Assembly: GCA_016714165.1 (NCBI GenBank)
Contig: JADJNU010000002.1
Span: 558,001 to 622,000 of the forward strand
Origin: Bdellovibrionales bacterium
Lineage (GTDB): Bacteria; Bdellovibrionota; Bdellovibrionia; Bdellovibrionales; UBA1609
Length of the DNA: 64,000 nt
Reading direction: 5' to 3'
Shown in pieces: positions 27,045-36,224 of the stretch. The first letter of the stretch is position 1. Each line of letters begins with the position of its first letter. The notes under the pieces are model-generated. The model made no database searches. It saw only the letters and a program-made list of their open reading frames with translations, and was not told the DNA's origin. The translations under genes and the position numbers were made by a program.

Positions 27045-29362
27045 TAGATTCCTCCAAGATTTTTACTTTTCAATCGGAGGCTATTGAGTACTACAGAGAT
27101 ACTGCTCAACGCCATAGCTAATGCAGCAAAAATAGGAGGGAGCAGGGTCCCCGTTGTCGGAAACAGAACTCCGGCCGCCAATGGGATTCCAAGACCATTG
27201 TAAACAAATGATAGAAACAAATTCTGTCGAACAACCTTCATAGTGGCCCTTGAGATTTTCAAAGCGAGCGGCAAAAGCTCCAAATCGCCATTGATCAGAG
27301 TCATGTCAGCTGATTCAATGGCGATATCCGTTCCATTGCTCATGGCAATACCTAAATCCGATTGAGCCAAGGCAGGCGCATCATTGATACCATCCCCAGC
27401 CATAGCAACTCGGTGACCTGCCGACTGCAGTTCCTTTACCTTCAAGAGTTTGGCCCCTGGCAACACCTCTCCAGAAAATTTCATGATCCCAACCTGATTC
27501 GCTACGCCACCGGCAGCCCTTTGCGAATCCCCCGTCATCATCCAAACCTCAATTCCCATTTCTCCAAGCTCACGCACAACCCGGGAAGCGTTCTTTTTTA
27601 TCGGATCCGCCACTGCTATCATCATGGAAAGACTAGATTCTACCGCGACAAATACAGGTGTATGGCCCAGTTCCCCCCATTCATCCAAAGTTCTCATTAC
27701 TTCCTCGTTGAGCTGGACGGATTCATTCAACATCAATTTCTGATTGCCCACCAATATTTTCTTCTTTTCTATGAGCCCGATAATGCCAAAACCTGTTAAC
27801 GACTGAAAGCTCTCCACCTCCACAATAATGCCACCATTATCTTTTGCAAATTCTGAAATCGCTTGACCCAGTGGGTGCTCAGACCGACTTTCCAAGCTCA
27901 GCAGCCAGTTGTAAATTTTCGATTTTGCGACGACCTCATTGTTCAATATCTTTGCCACAAGGACTTTTGGATGACCCTCCGTGATTGTTCCCGTCTTATC
28001 CAAAATGATCGCTGTTATTTTTTCACCAGCCTCTATTGCTTCAGCACTGCGAAACAAAATTCCTCGCTGAGCTCCTCTGCCAATTCCGACGATGATTGCC
28101 GTGGGCGTCGCTAATCCGAGGGCGCAAGGACATGCAATGATGAGCACAGAAACAAATGCAACAAGACCGTATGTTAATCGAGGCTCAGGTCCCACGAGCA
28201 TCCAGATGCCAAAACTCATGCAAGCCAAAACGAAAACAGTGGGAACAAAAATCGAGCTCACTCGATCCGCAAACCGCTCAATGGGAGCCTTTGAATTCTG
28301 TGCATCCTGGACCAATCTAATAATTTGAGAAAGGAAGGTTTCGCTACCCACCTTGCCAGCTCTCATCTGAAAAGCACCCTTTTGATTAAGGGTCCCACCA
28401 ATAACCTCAGAACCAGATTTCTTTTCTACTGGAATTGGCTCACCAGTCACCATGGACTCGTCAACGAGGGATTTTCCATCTAAAACCTCCCCATCGACAG
28501 GAATTCTTTCTCCCGGACGAACCGAAACAATATCACCAACAACAACGTCCTCGATCGCAACCCGTTTAAGCTCACCATTGACAACCACCTGAGCTTCTTT
28601 GCTCTTCAGCTCAAATAACCCCCGTACGGCCATTGAGGTCTTCAGTTTGGCTCTGTTTTCAAGATACTGACCGATTAAAATAAATAGCACGATAAATCCA
28701 ACGGACTCGTAATAGACATGCGCAGAAAGCCCCTCATATTTAAAGAGGTCGGGGCTGAGAGTCAGAACGAGACTATATACAAAGGCCGATAGGGTTCCCA
28801 GCCCCACCAAAGTATTCATGTTGGCATGACCCGTTCTCAGTGTGAGGAACAACCCAAAAATAAATCTCTTCCCAGACCAAAACAGAATCGGAAGAACCAA
28901 AAACAACTGTATCATGTGATTAAGAAAAGCCGACCAATCCCGAGCAAAAGGAACCAAATCCATTCCTAATAAAAAAAGTGGAATCGTCAATATTCCCGCA
29001 ACTATCATGCGAATTCGCAAATTTTTATCTTCTTTTGATTGGTCATAATCTTCACTGAGTTCAATATGTTCTGCCGTATCAGAGAATTCTGCGGAATTTT
29101 GCAAATGACCTGATTTTATTTCGATCAATTCGTATCCGATGGACTTCGCTGCCTTGCGGACGGCGATGAGAGTTTCTTCAATTCTCCCCAAGTTTTCCTT
29201 AATGGTAATGGTCGCCCGATTGGTCACAAAATTAACTTCCATACTTTCAATCTCAGGTATCCGCCTGATGGAAGCCTCAATATTTCTCGCACAAGAGGCG
29301 CAGGTCATACCCTGAACCAAGTATTCTTGTCTCACAAAGTGCCCTCCAAGATCAGACAGCAT
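27044..29362 (-). CDS. copA: Copper-exporting P1B-type ATPase
   Basis: The 772 residues have one N-terminal heavy-metal domain (GMTCASCARN, Cys21 and Cys24), eight predicted membrane segments, the Cu-transport motif CPCALGLATP, phosphorylation loop DKTGT, SEHPLGQA and GDGINDAPAL. The C-terminal membrane stretch carries YNGLGIPLAAG and MALSSISVVLNSLRL, as in Cu(I) pumps. Role: exports cytoplasmic Cu(I). A GTG at 29335, with GGAGG six bases before it, may be the real start and would shorten the protein by nine residues. It is cotranscribed with csoR. Confidence 0.95.
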   Translation of the reverse strand: MLSDLGGHFVRQEYLVQGMTCASCARNIEASIRRIPEIESMEVNFVTNRATITIKENLGRIEETLIAVRKAAKSIGYELIEIKSGHLQNSAEFSDTAEHIELSEDYDQSKEDKNLRIRMIVAGILTIPLFLLGMDLVPFARDWSAFLNHMIQLFLVLPILFWSGKRFIFGLFLTLRTGHANMNTLVGLGTLSAFVYSLVLTLSPDLFKYEGLSAHVYYESVGFIVLFILIGQYLENRAKLKTSMAVRGLFELKSKEAQVVVNGELKRVAIEDVVVGDIVSVRPGERIPVDGEVLDGKSLVDESMVTGEPIPVEKKSGSEVIGGTLNQKGAFQMRAGKVGSETFLSQIIRLVQDAQNSKAPIERFADRVSSIFVPTVFVLACMSFGIWMLVGPEPRLTYGLVAFVSVLIIACPCALGLATPTAIIVGIGRGAQRGILFRSAEAIEAGEKITAIILDKTGTITEGHPKVLVAKILNNEVVAKSKIYNWLLSLESRSEHPLGQAISEFAKDNGGIIVEVESFQSLTGFGIIGLIEKKKILVGNQKLMLNESVQLNEEVMRTLDEWGELGHTPVFVAVESSLSMMIAVADPIKKNASRVVRELGEMGIEVWMMTGDSQRAAGGVANQVGIMKFSGEVLPGAKLLKVKELQSAGHRVAMAGDGINDAPALAQSDLGIAMSNGTDIAIESADMTLINGDLELLPLALKISRATMKVVRQNLFLSFVYNGLGIPLAAGVLFPTTGTLLPPIFAALAMALSSISVVLNSLRLKSKNLGGI

Positions 29363-29409
29363 TTAAAATTCGCAAGCTTAGATCATCAAACCTGCTCATG
29401 CTTTTTACG

Positions 29410-29439
29410 ATTCTACTATACCCCCGTGGGGTATGTCAA
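29410..29439 (-). promoter_or_regulatory. copA promoter with embedded CsoR operator
   Basis: On the minus strand TTGACA (29439-29434) and TAGAAT (29415-29410) are separated by 18 bp. The spacer is filled by the inverted repeat ATACCCC-N3-GGGGTAT at 29418-29434, the known CsoR operator type. A repressor bound there would cover both hexamers. The site lies 48-77 bp before the copA start. Confidence 0.85.
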
Positions 29440-29489
29440 ATCATCTCAAATGTTGACTGAATGCTCGCGATAACGCATTCTCTGTCACC

Positions 29490-29906
29490 ATGAGTAGACC
29501 TGTTTTGACTTTAACAACCACCTTTTCGTTTGAAGCTGCACATCGTTTGGTTAAGGATTACCCAGGACGCTGTCAGAACCTCCATGGCCATTCTTTTCGA
29601 ATTACCTGTGAAATAAGGGGCTTGCAGCTCAACCAATATGGCATGCTCAAAGACTTTGCTGACTTTAAGGTCATTAAAGACTGGTGCAAAGAAAACTGGG
29701 ATCATGCCACACTCTTGGCTGATTCAGATAACCTGACTATTGATTTTTTGAAATCCACCGACCAGAGGCATTTTGTATTTAATGACAATCCCACTTCTGA
29801 AGTGATCGCACTTTATCTCCTCGGAAAATCTGCAGATCTAGGATTTCCATTGGATGCCGTAACCATCGATGAAACATGCACCCATTCCTGCACAGTCAGA
29901 CGTTAA
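29490..29906 (+). CDS. queD: 6-carboxy-5,6,7,8-tetrahydropterin synthase
   Basis: This 138-residue PTPS-family enzyme carries TFSFEAAHRL with the first zinc histidine, GRCQNLHGHSFRI with the catalytic Cys and two more zinc histidines, and a C-terminal ETCTHSCTVRR with the Glu used in substrate binding. Reaction: dihydroneopterin triphosphate to carboxytetrahydropterin in queuosine/preQ0 synthesis. The ribosome site before ATG 29490 is poor. It is divergent from copA. No other queuosine gene is in the window. Confidence 0.9.
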   Translation: MSRPVLTLTTTFSFEAAHRLVKDYPGRCQNLHGHSFRITCEIRGLQLNQYGMLKDFADFKVIKDWCKENWDHATLLADSDNLTIDFLKSTDQRHFVFNDNPTSEVIALYLLGKSADLGFPLDAVTIDETCTHSCTVRR

Positions 29907-29959
29907 TAACGTTCATGTTGTGCATTTTGGAGATCATATACCAATACAGCAGGTGCAGA

Positions 29960-31117
29960 TTATTTTTCCTTCGCACCGTGAATAAACACCCCCCCGTTTT
30001 CATCTTGAGAACGAGCGAGTACTTCAATACCAATTAGAGCTTCAAAAAAATCATCGATATTAAACCAAACCCCACCTTTGTCTCCCCACTGAGGACCCCA
30101 ACTGTTTAATATGCGTATGTGGCTCACCTGATCCTGATCGTTTTTGATGAGGCCTGTAATGACGACTGCGTGATTAGCCGTGTTCACACGATTCTTATCA
30201 AGTCCCCACCGCACAGAGGCCAATACAGGCCGAGAAGCCCCAATATATTTTGAAATAATCTTAAGGATTTCAGATCGCCCCTCTTCGTCGTAATACGCCG
30301 ATAGACCGGAATCCTTTACAAGCTTCCTCAGCCGAGATACGATCTCTTGGCCTGCTGGAAAAACCCAACCAGAGCTTTCATATCTAATGTAACGGTAGGC
30401 ATTTTGCCCAGCGGCCTTTATTTTCTCTAAAAGATCAGGGTTTCCGGTCAGTGATCGGCCGTAAATTTTCAGCAATTCGGCATCGAGATCCGTTTTGATG
30501 GATTTCCAGGGCCCAAGGACATTCTTAGAACTGGAACCATAATTCATGCGTACAGTCTTTAATTGCTCGTGCCGATGATTAACAAAGTCGGCTAAGTCCG
30601 AAATTCTTCCGTTTCCGGACATTTCGGCAACCATCCTTGGTGGGGTCCAATCAGATTCTAGCAAATATCCATTTCTTGCGACAAGAGTTAGCAAGGTTAG
30701 CAGTGGCAAGCGAGTAAGTTCAGGATTGTTATCGCCTGTTGGCCCATGCCAAATATCATCTAATGCTTTTTCTCTGCCATATAGAGCAAGAAGGAATTCA
30801 ACGGAGTAACGGCTCTGAGTCCGCGATGTCTTCCACATTAGGTGAAGGTCAAGAAAGTGAGAGACAGCATGCATAAAGCAAGTGTCAGTATAACACTGAT
30901 CACGAGCTTCAATCCCAACCCACTTGAGTCCAACGACTTTGCCTTTCAGCTTCTTATTCCGGTGTTTGTGCTTAAATTGCGGCTTCCCCACCAATAAATT
31001 ATGACAAGTCAGGCCGCTATCGACCGAGTCAGAAGCGGCATCGAAGTGCCCGAACGCGAGAATCACGAAAAAAATTACAAAGCCAAATGTTAGGACGTGC
31101 TTGAATTTGAACACCAA
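29960..31117 (-). CDS. Exported papain-like (C1) cysteine protease
   Basis: The 385-residue protein starts at TTG 31117, or at the next GTG, after AGAGGT. A strong signal peptide is visible (HVLTFGFVIFFVILAFGHF). Catalytic regions fit C1 peptidases: EARDQCYTDTCFMHAVSHF with the oxyanion Gln and nucleophile Cys, NHAVVITGLI with the His, and ILNSWGPQWGDKGGVWF with the Asn. The usual CWAF after the Cys is replaced by CFMH. Without a recognisable propeptide its activation is unclear. Location is periplasmic or secreted. Confidence 0.8.
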   Translation of the reverse strand: MVFKFKHVLTFGFVIFFVILAFGHFDAASDSVDSGLTCHNLLVGKPQFKHKHRNKKLKGKVVGLKWVGIEARDQCYTDTCFMHAVSHFLDLHLMWKTSRTQSRYSVEFLLALYGREKALDDIWHGPTGDNNPELTRLPLLTLLTLVARNGYLLESDWTPPRMVAEMSGNGRISDLADFVNHRHEQLKTVRMNYGSSSKNVLGPWKSIKTDLDAELLKIYGRSLTGNPDLLEKIKAAGQNAYRYIRYESSGWVFPAGQEIVSRLRKLVKDSGLSAYYDEEGRSEILKIISKYIGASRPVLASVRWGLDKNRVNTANHAVVITGLIKNDQDQVSHIRILNSWGPQWGDKGGVWFNIDDFFEALIGIEVLARSQDENGGVFIHGAKEK

Positions 31118-31346
31118 GATTTCTACCTCTCTCGCTATCTGTCGGGTCTGGAGAGTTGATTCTCAAGCAAAGTTTGAGCCAGAAACAATTTTATCTAACT
31201 CTAATCAAACTCTCCCAATATCCTGAAATCGGCGAATGCTTATAGGAAATGGCTCCCGATATTACAATAACCGATAGGCAAGTGACGTTTTATGACCAGA
31301 TTTATCGGCCGGGCTTTATGAGCAACTCCTATTCCGAGCCAATCCG

Positions 31347-33035
31347 TTAGATGCCGATGCCATCATGTGACCGATTCAGAACACTAGACCAAAGCGATTC
31401 CTGAATTTGACCCAGCTCATCCAGCACATCCAACTCAATTTTGTGACCATCTTGTGTGGTCACAAACTGAGCTTGCCCTATTGTTTTTACTAAAAGTTCC
31501 GTCTTAAATTTGAGATTGGGAAACCGACCTTGTCGATTATTAAAATATAAAATCCCCGATTTCAGACAATCAGAAAAAAGGGCCAAACCACAATCATCAT
31601 TGCGCTCAACAAGAAGATCCGACAACACTTGGTCCCTTTCAAGCTTCACTCCTTTAAGGTGATTAAAAATTCGATTCACAATAAACAAGGTATAAATATC
31701 TTGGCGAGAAAAACTTTGAGTTTCATGTGCAATTGCTGTGGTACGAGCCTTGAAATGATCTGCTTCGCTCAGTGAATTTCCCAATTTAAGGGCCATCGGC
31801 GACTGGGGGGTCAAATAAAATATAGACGCACCTAAAAGCACCGGCAAGCGAATATTGAAGGCCAAAGTTTGCATCATGCTGCCTAAGGTTTCATTGGGCA
31901 ATCCCAAAATCTGATAAGATACAATCTGAAATCCCAGAGAATGTGCTTTATGAACGACTCTTATATATGATTCGAGAGTATGAGGACGCTTCGTGGTTTC
32001 TCTTACCACCTTATCAGAGCTGACCAAGGCCAAATTGAGATGAGTAAATCCTGCCTTCCACATGAGTTCAAGAAGCTCGTCATCAAGACTCAAGTAACTA
32101 ATTCCATTCATCGCCACAAATTGCATTTCTCGATGTGGAAATCTCTCGATCAAAGCGCCACACAAACGTTTCATTTCATCCTTATAGAAAGTGAGATTAT
32201 CGTCCTCAAAATCAATAACGCGATAGCCTTGCTGATAACGAAGTTCTATCTCGCGCAAAACATCATCGGGAGAGCGCCTCCGATATCGATGACCAAAAGT
32301 CAAATGAACTGAGCAGAAGGAGCACTTATGAGGGCAACTCCGCGAAGTAATCATAAAGGCCAAAGGTCGGTCGCCGTGTTTGTAAGTCGCTAAAGAAAAT
32401 GACTCAAGATCCGGATAGGGCAGATCCCCGATGTCAAAGTTCTCCGTGATTGGGTTAAATTGGAGCTCCCCATTAATTTTATATCCGAGACCTCCTACCT
32501 CTGTTATCGCCAGCTTTTCCTGAAGGAAAGATACAAAATCAACAATAGATTTTTCACCCTCTCCGCAGATGACAAAATCCACTGAAGCATGCCGCAATAC
32601 GGACTCTGGTACGGCGGACACATGCGAACCACCCATGAGAACAGGTATGTTTCGAAAACTCTTTACCCTTCTGGAAACCTCGAGAGCCTCTCGAAAATAG
32701 GGCGTGAATAAACAGGATATACCAACGACGTCGGGTTGAATTCTCGCAATGTCCTCGGCAATAAAATCGAAGCTCGCACCAAAATGATAGTAATTATAAA
32801 AAGTGGAAAATGGGCTTCGATCCAGTATCGGATAATATTCGCGGAGATATTCAAGCTCTTTGGGCCATCGCAGAGTTTGGCGTCCATATCCGGTGTGGTA
32901 ATCCCGAATTATGACTTCAACCTCCGGATGATATTTCATCAAGGAAGATTTGAGATAGGCGAGGCCTATCGGTTGCAGGCGCAATTGAGTTTCATAAAAA
33001 TCTTGAATAGGGGGCTGAATGAGGAGAATCTTCAA
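31347..33035 (-). CDS. B12-binding-domain radical SAM protein
   Basis: About 562 residues from TTG 33035. N-terminal KILLIQPPIQDFYETQLRLQ and IQPDVVGISCLFTPYFREAL form a cobalamin-binding-type Rossmann domain. SRSCPHKCSFCSVH holds the CxxxCxxC cluster and DFEDDNLTF follows the barrel pattern. The family (BchE/P-methylase type) covers methyl transfers and ring formations; the reaction is unknown. The longer open frame starts inside a decayed tRNA-Leu, where residues CRFKFCSGSR are merely tRNA sequence translated, so the TTG at 33035 is preferred despite a weak ribosome site. Confidence 0.82.
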   Translation of the reverse strand: MKILLIQPPIQDFYETQLRLQPIGLAYLKSSLMKYHPEVEVIIRDYHTGYGRQTLRWPKELEYLREYYPILDRSPFSTFYNYYHFGASFDFIAEDIARIQPDVVGISCLFTPYFREALEVSRRVKSFRNIPVLMGGSHVSAVPESVLRHASVDFVICGEGEKSIVDFVSFLQEKLAITEVGGLGYKINGELQFNPITENFDIGDLPYPDLESFSLATYKHGDRPLAFMITSRSCPHKCSFCSVHLTFGHRYRRRSPDDVLREIELRYQQGYRVIDFEDDNLTFYKDEMKRLCGALIERFPHREMQFVAMNGISYLSLDDELLELMWKAGFTHLNLALVSSDKVVRETTKRPHTLESYIRVVHKAHSLGFQIVSYQILGLPNETLGSMMQTLAFNIRLPVLLGASIFYLTPQSPMALKLGNSLSEADHFKARTTAIAHETQSFSRQDIYTLFIVNRIFNHLKGVKLERDQVLSDLLVERNDDCGLALFSDCLKSGILYFNNRQGRFPNLKFKTELLVKTIGQAQFVTTQDGHKIELDVLDELGQIQESLWSSVLNRSHDGIGI

Positions 33036-33040
33036 GAAAC

Positions 33041-33124
33041 GAGATCCGGAACAGAACTTGAATCTGCACACTTTTCCGAACTAAACTCTGAGGTTGACGT
33101 GTCTACCAATTCCGCGACCCTGAC
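33041..33124 (-). pseudogene. Decayed tRNA-Leu (CAG anticodon)
   Basis: This 84-bp stretch aligns without gaps to the intact tRNA-Leu at 36225-36309 at roughly two thirds of positions. It keeps the AATTGGTAGACACG D-arm, the CTCAGAG anticodon loop and the GCAGATTCAAGTTCTGT T-arm. The acceptor, D-stem and anticodon stem each hold mismatches, the variable arm no longer pairs and no CCA is encoded. It is most likely a dead isoacceptor gene or a fragment left by recombination at a tRNA locus. Confidence 0.75.
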
Positions 33125-33149
33125 ATAATAACAATGGAAGAGTATTGTT

Positions 33150-33380
33150 TCATTTCGAAATCTCAACTCTACCGACTCTCGACCAAGCTGAATACGCCTT
33201 TTTAGATAACCAGTCGCTCAGATGAGATTTATCACAATAACTTTTGTGAATAATGATATCTCCGAGCTTCCCGTCATCTCCCGCCAAAAAAACTAGCTGC
33301 CAAGCATCTGTAACACTCTTCGAGTATCTGTGCAATAGATACGCGAGGATCTGATCGCCCCATGAGTAGCCAGTATACAT
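33150..33380 (-). CDS. Small unknown ORF, possible gene remnant
   Basis: The frame gives 76 residues from ATG 33380, with no ribosome site. The frame stays open about 18 codons upstream without a start (NLNDIENEAGILGCAI), as expected for the 3' end of a truncated gene. The text GYSWGDQILAYLLHRYSKSV and SAWSRVGRVEISK looks protein-like but no family is recognised. It lies just beyond the decayed tRNA-Leu, a common place for remnants. Confidence 0.35.
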   Translation of the reverse strand: MYTGYSWGDQILAYLLHRYSKSVTDAWQLVFLAGDDGKLGDIIIHKSYCDKSHLSDWLSKKAYSAWSRVGRVEISK

Positions 33381-33457
33381 GATGGCGCATCCGAGAATTC
33401 CCGCCTCATTTTCTATGTCGTTTAGATTTTTACATTTTTAAGTCAGCTTTTTGTTTC

Positions 33458-33535
33458 GACCGAGCGCACGATTATTTGGTTGCACCAATCAAAGGTCTAG
33501 CAAAACCAAATTTCAATCTAACACTGACCGAGCGC
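33458..33535 (+). repeat. Pair of 10-bp direct repeats in the GNAT upstream region
   Basis: GACCGAGCGC occurs at 33458-33467 and again at 33526-33535 in the 235-bp non-coding stretch before the GNAT gene. The second copy lies about 80 bp upstream of the start. It could be a regulator site or chance; nothing else is seen in this gap. Confidence 0.35.
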
Positions 33536-33615
33536 TAACGAAAATTCACTGTCGCATTCATATATGATCATTGACGTCCAAAGGTCGCAATACACCGTAC
33601 GAGGAGGTTTTCCAA

Positions 33616-34200
33616 ATGATGAATATTCAGACAAAGGAATTCAGAAAGCCACGATCTCGAGATATTTTTGACTTTATTAACATTCGGCAGGCATCTTGCC
33701 TCGACGATGATGATATCGGTGACCTTCTTGTGAAATCGTTCACCGAAACATACGCCGAAAAACTTCCTCACATTGCGACTCCACAAAAGAGAATCTCTGA
33801 ACTCCGAAATGTCAAAAACCGGAGAGAGAACGGCGAGGTCTGTGTGCTAGAACTTGGCTATCGGATCATTGGGACCTTTTCGTTGATTAGATCGGATTCA
33901 AATCAATCGGAGAGTTGGATCCAAAAAGCGGGCAATCTCAGATGCCTTGCGATCGACCCAGAATTTCATGGTCTTGGTTTTTCAGAAGTGCTCTTGAACG
34001 AATCAGAGCGGATCGCGCGTTCTTGGTCGCTAAGTTTCATTTGTCTACACGTACAGAAAGGTGCAGACGGTGTCGCAAAGCTCTACAAAAAGAGAGGTTA
34101 CATTCGCGAGCCTCATGGCGATTTTGAAAGTCACGGACTCCCGGTCGAGGGCTATTTTCTGCGATTGAGTGATATTGGCATGCCTCTGGCGGATCAGTAG
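33616..34200 (+). CDS. GNAT-family N-acetyltransferase
   Basis: The ATG at 33616 follows GAGGAGG by eight bases and gives 194 residues. The GNAT core is visible as LRCLAIDPEFHGLGFSEVLLNESERIA (motif A with an HGLGFSE acetyl-CoA loop) and ICLHVQKGADGVAKLYKKRGY (motif B). The substrate is unknown. Its stop directly abuts the ATG of the EamA transporter gene (34201), a typical translationally linked pair, as seen in some resistance or amine-export cassettes. That role is inference. Confidence 0.85.
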   Translation: MMNIQTKEFRKPRSRDIFDFINIRQASCLDDDDIGDLLVKSFTETYAEKLPHIATPQKRISELRNVKNRRENGEVCVLELGYRIIGTFSLIRSDSNQSESWIQKAGNLRCLAIDPEFHGLGFSEVLLNESERIARSWSLSFICLHVQKGADGVAKLYKKRGYIREPHGDFESHGLPVEGYFLRLSDIGMPLADQ

Positions 34201-35118
34201 ATGTTGTTTAAAAAAGGGGGCTCCGCCGAAACACCTGAACAAAGTGCAAGTGCTTTGATACAACGGCGTGCCCAAACAGCTATTCTTGTGGCTTGCATTT
34301 TTTCAGCCGCAACGGGAGCCGCATTTTTCGCAGCCCATCAGGAAGAACCGAATTTTTCGAGTTTCGGAGGGAGCCTTGTACGAGTGTTAGCGAATCTCCT
34401 TTTTATTTCACTTCCGTTTATGAGATCTGATTGTCGACTCCTTCTCTCCCCCCTTAGACATAGAGCGCTTTGGTTATGGGGAGTCTTCGGTGCACTGACT
34501 GTCACAACTTATTTTGCGGCGGTCGCCTTAGTTGGCAGCGGACAGACTGCATTTTTGGGGGCAAGTAGCGGCATTTTTATCGCCGCTCTTTCTCCGATGG
34601 TCGCAAGACAGAAAGTCACTTCGATGAACTGGCTTGCCATAGCAGGTTCTCTCTTTGGTCTGTATATGATGTGCCCAAATGGGAAAATCGACGGCTCCTT
34701 TCTTGGGACTGCTCTCGCTATCGCCTCTGGTCTATTTGGTGCCGTGGCCTATCTGATGATTGCTCGAACCAAGTCTACATACTCTACTCCTCAAATCATG
34801 ATGACCTGGTGTCTCTCGGCCATGACGGCACACCTGCTCATCTTCTGTTTTCACGATGTGACGTGGCCGACGAGTCCAGGGGTTTGGTTCCTACTCCTGT
34901 TGGCAGGGTTCGCGGCAAGTCTATCGCAGCACTTTACAACCTATGCCTTTCAACGAGCGCCGGCGAGTCAAATTGCATCACTGAGCTATCTTGCTCCAGT
35001 CCTGAGCCTGATCCTCGACATGATATTGTTTGGATTTACACCAACGCCAATCGCTGGTATCGGTGCATCGATCATTTTCGCCTTCGGTGTTGTTGTGCCT
35101 GTTCTCAAGCGAGATTAG
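34201..35118 (+). CDS. EamA/DMT-superfamily transporter
   Basis: This 305-residue protein has about ten hydrophobic segments and the two-fold repeat of the drug/metabolite transporter superfamily. The first repeat ends near GASSGIFIAALSPMVAR and the second near YAFQRAPASQIASLSYLAPV, both hallmarks of EamA. Expected to be an inner-membrane exporter or importer of small metabolites. It starts immediately after the GNAT stop codon without a gap, so the two are cotranscribed. It is convergent with the hydrolase gene at 35129. Confidence 0.88.
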   Translation: MLFKKGGSAETPEQSASALIQRRAQTAILVACIFSAATGAAFFAAHQEEPNFSSFGGSLVRVLANLLFISLPFMRSDCRLLLSPLRHRALWLWGVFGALTVTTYFAAVALVGSGQTAFLGASSGIFIAALSPMVARQKVTSMNWLAIAGSLFGLYMMCPNGKIDGSFLGTALAIASGLFGAVAYLMIARTKSTYSTPQIMMTWCLSAMTAHLLIFCFHDVTWPTSPGVWFLLLLAGFAASLSQHFTTYAFQRAPASQIASLSYLAPVLSLILDMILFGFTPTPIAGIGASIIFAFGVVVPVLKRD

Positions 35119-35128
35119 TTTGAAGTTC

Positions 35129-36202
35129 TCACCTTTGATTCGCCCTAAAAAAATCGACGACTGCCTGAATCGCTCCATCCCGAATCAAGTCAGATTCCTG
35201 AAGCATTTCGTGCTTTGCATCCGAGAATAGCTGAATTCGACAGTTCTTTGCTTTGTCGCAAAAAGATTCGAGACCAGACGCGAGCACTAACTGGTCTCTT
35301 CCAGCCTGCAAGATCAAAATTGGCGTTTCGGCTTTCCCCGCATTCTCCAATACCTCTCGACTTCCCTGTAGCGCTTTTCGTACCCAGCGATTTGTCTGGC
35401 CAAAAATCTTCAGGTTCGGTTCAGATGCCAGAATATTTTGCCCGGCATCGTGCCGCAAACGACTTTGAGTTACAACGTTCTCTTCAAAGGAAATGGTATA
35501 AGGGTCGCGAGGCGGTTTTACATAGTCATTGTCACGACCTATCCAGGAATAAACCTGCAATACCAAATGAGCAAGCCACTTTGGCCATCCGTTCAAATTG
35601 ATTTCAAACATAGGAGCAAGAAGCGCTGCCGCCTGAAATTCAGTTGGATACTCTTCAAGATACCTGGCAGAAACTGCAGCACCGAGGGAGTGAGCGACAA
35701 GAAACTTTGGCCCGTTCATATTCTCTGTCACGATTTTTTCCATGAATGAATGGAGATCGGTAACAAAATGGTCGAACTCATCAATCGTGGCTTTCTGTGG
35801 CTCGCTCAAAAGCCGCCCCGAATAACCTTGTCCGCGATGGTCGATGAGAAAAACCGAGTATCCGAGCTTGAAAAAATCATACGCGACTTCTGCGTACTTA
35901 TCCATATTCTCACTATAGCCGTTCACGACGATGACAGATGCTATCGCCCTTGGATTGAGAAAAATCTTACATCTTATTTGAATTCCTTCTTGCCCTTTAA
36001 ATTCACATGGAATCGAAGTATTTCTAAAAAATGGATTCACAAATGTCGCGATCTTTAGGGAGTACCCATCCTCCGGAATAGCTTCAGCTGAAAGAGAAAG
36101 AAGCGAGGCCACAATTAAGGCGAAAATAATTCTGTTGAAGAATCTGCAAGACCAATTGAGCACAGCTCTGGAATATAACCCTATTCCCCTTTTGCACTTC
36201 AT
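35129..36202 (-). CDS. Exported alpha/beta-hydrolase (lysophospholipase-like)
   Basis: The 357 residues begin with a basic, hydrophobic signal (RFFNRIIFALIVASLLSLSAEA). The hydrolase core follows: VIVVNGYSENMDKYAEVAYD, FLIDHRGQGYSGR, nucleophile elbow LVAHSLGAAVS, ILILQAGRDQLV with the Asp, and FSDAKHEMLQES with the His. This matches the PldB/monoacylglycerol-lipase branch. It probably acts on lysophospholipids or acylglycerols in the periplasm. It ends 10 bp from the convergent transporter stop and starts 22 bp from the tRNA-Leu. Confidence 0.83.
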   Translation of the reverse strand: MKCKRGIGLYSRAVLNWSCRFFNRIIFALIVASLLSLSAEAIPEDGYSLKIATFVNPFFRNTSIPCEFKGQEGIQIRCKIFLNPRAIASVIVVNGYSENMDKYAEVAYDFFKLGYSVFLIDHRGQGYSGRLLSEPQKATIDEFDHFVTDLHSFMEKIVTENMNGPKFLVAHSLGAAVSARYLEEYPTEFQAAALLAPMFEINLNGWPKWLAHLVLQVYSWIGRDNDYVKPPRDPYTISFEENVVTQSRLRHDAGQNILASEPNLKIFGQTNRWVRKALQGSREVLENAGKAETPILILQAGRDQLVLASGLESFCDKAKNCRIQLFSDAKHEMLQESDLIRDGAIQAVVDFFRANQR

Positions 36203-36224
36203 ATTATGCGAAGTTTATGTGAAG

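Noticed and set aside
33041..33124. Functional tRNA-Leu (CAG)
   Set aside because: Mismatches in acceptor, D and anticodon stems, an unpaired variable arm and no CCA make it non-functional.
33150..36220. Integrative element with integrase or transposase
   Set aside because: No integrase, transposase or terminal inverted repeats are seen in the segment; only the tRNA remnants suggest past insertion.
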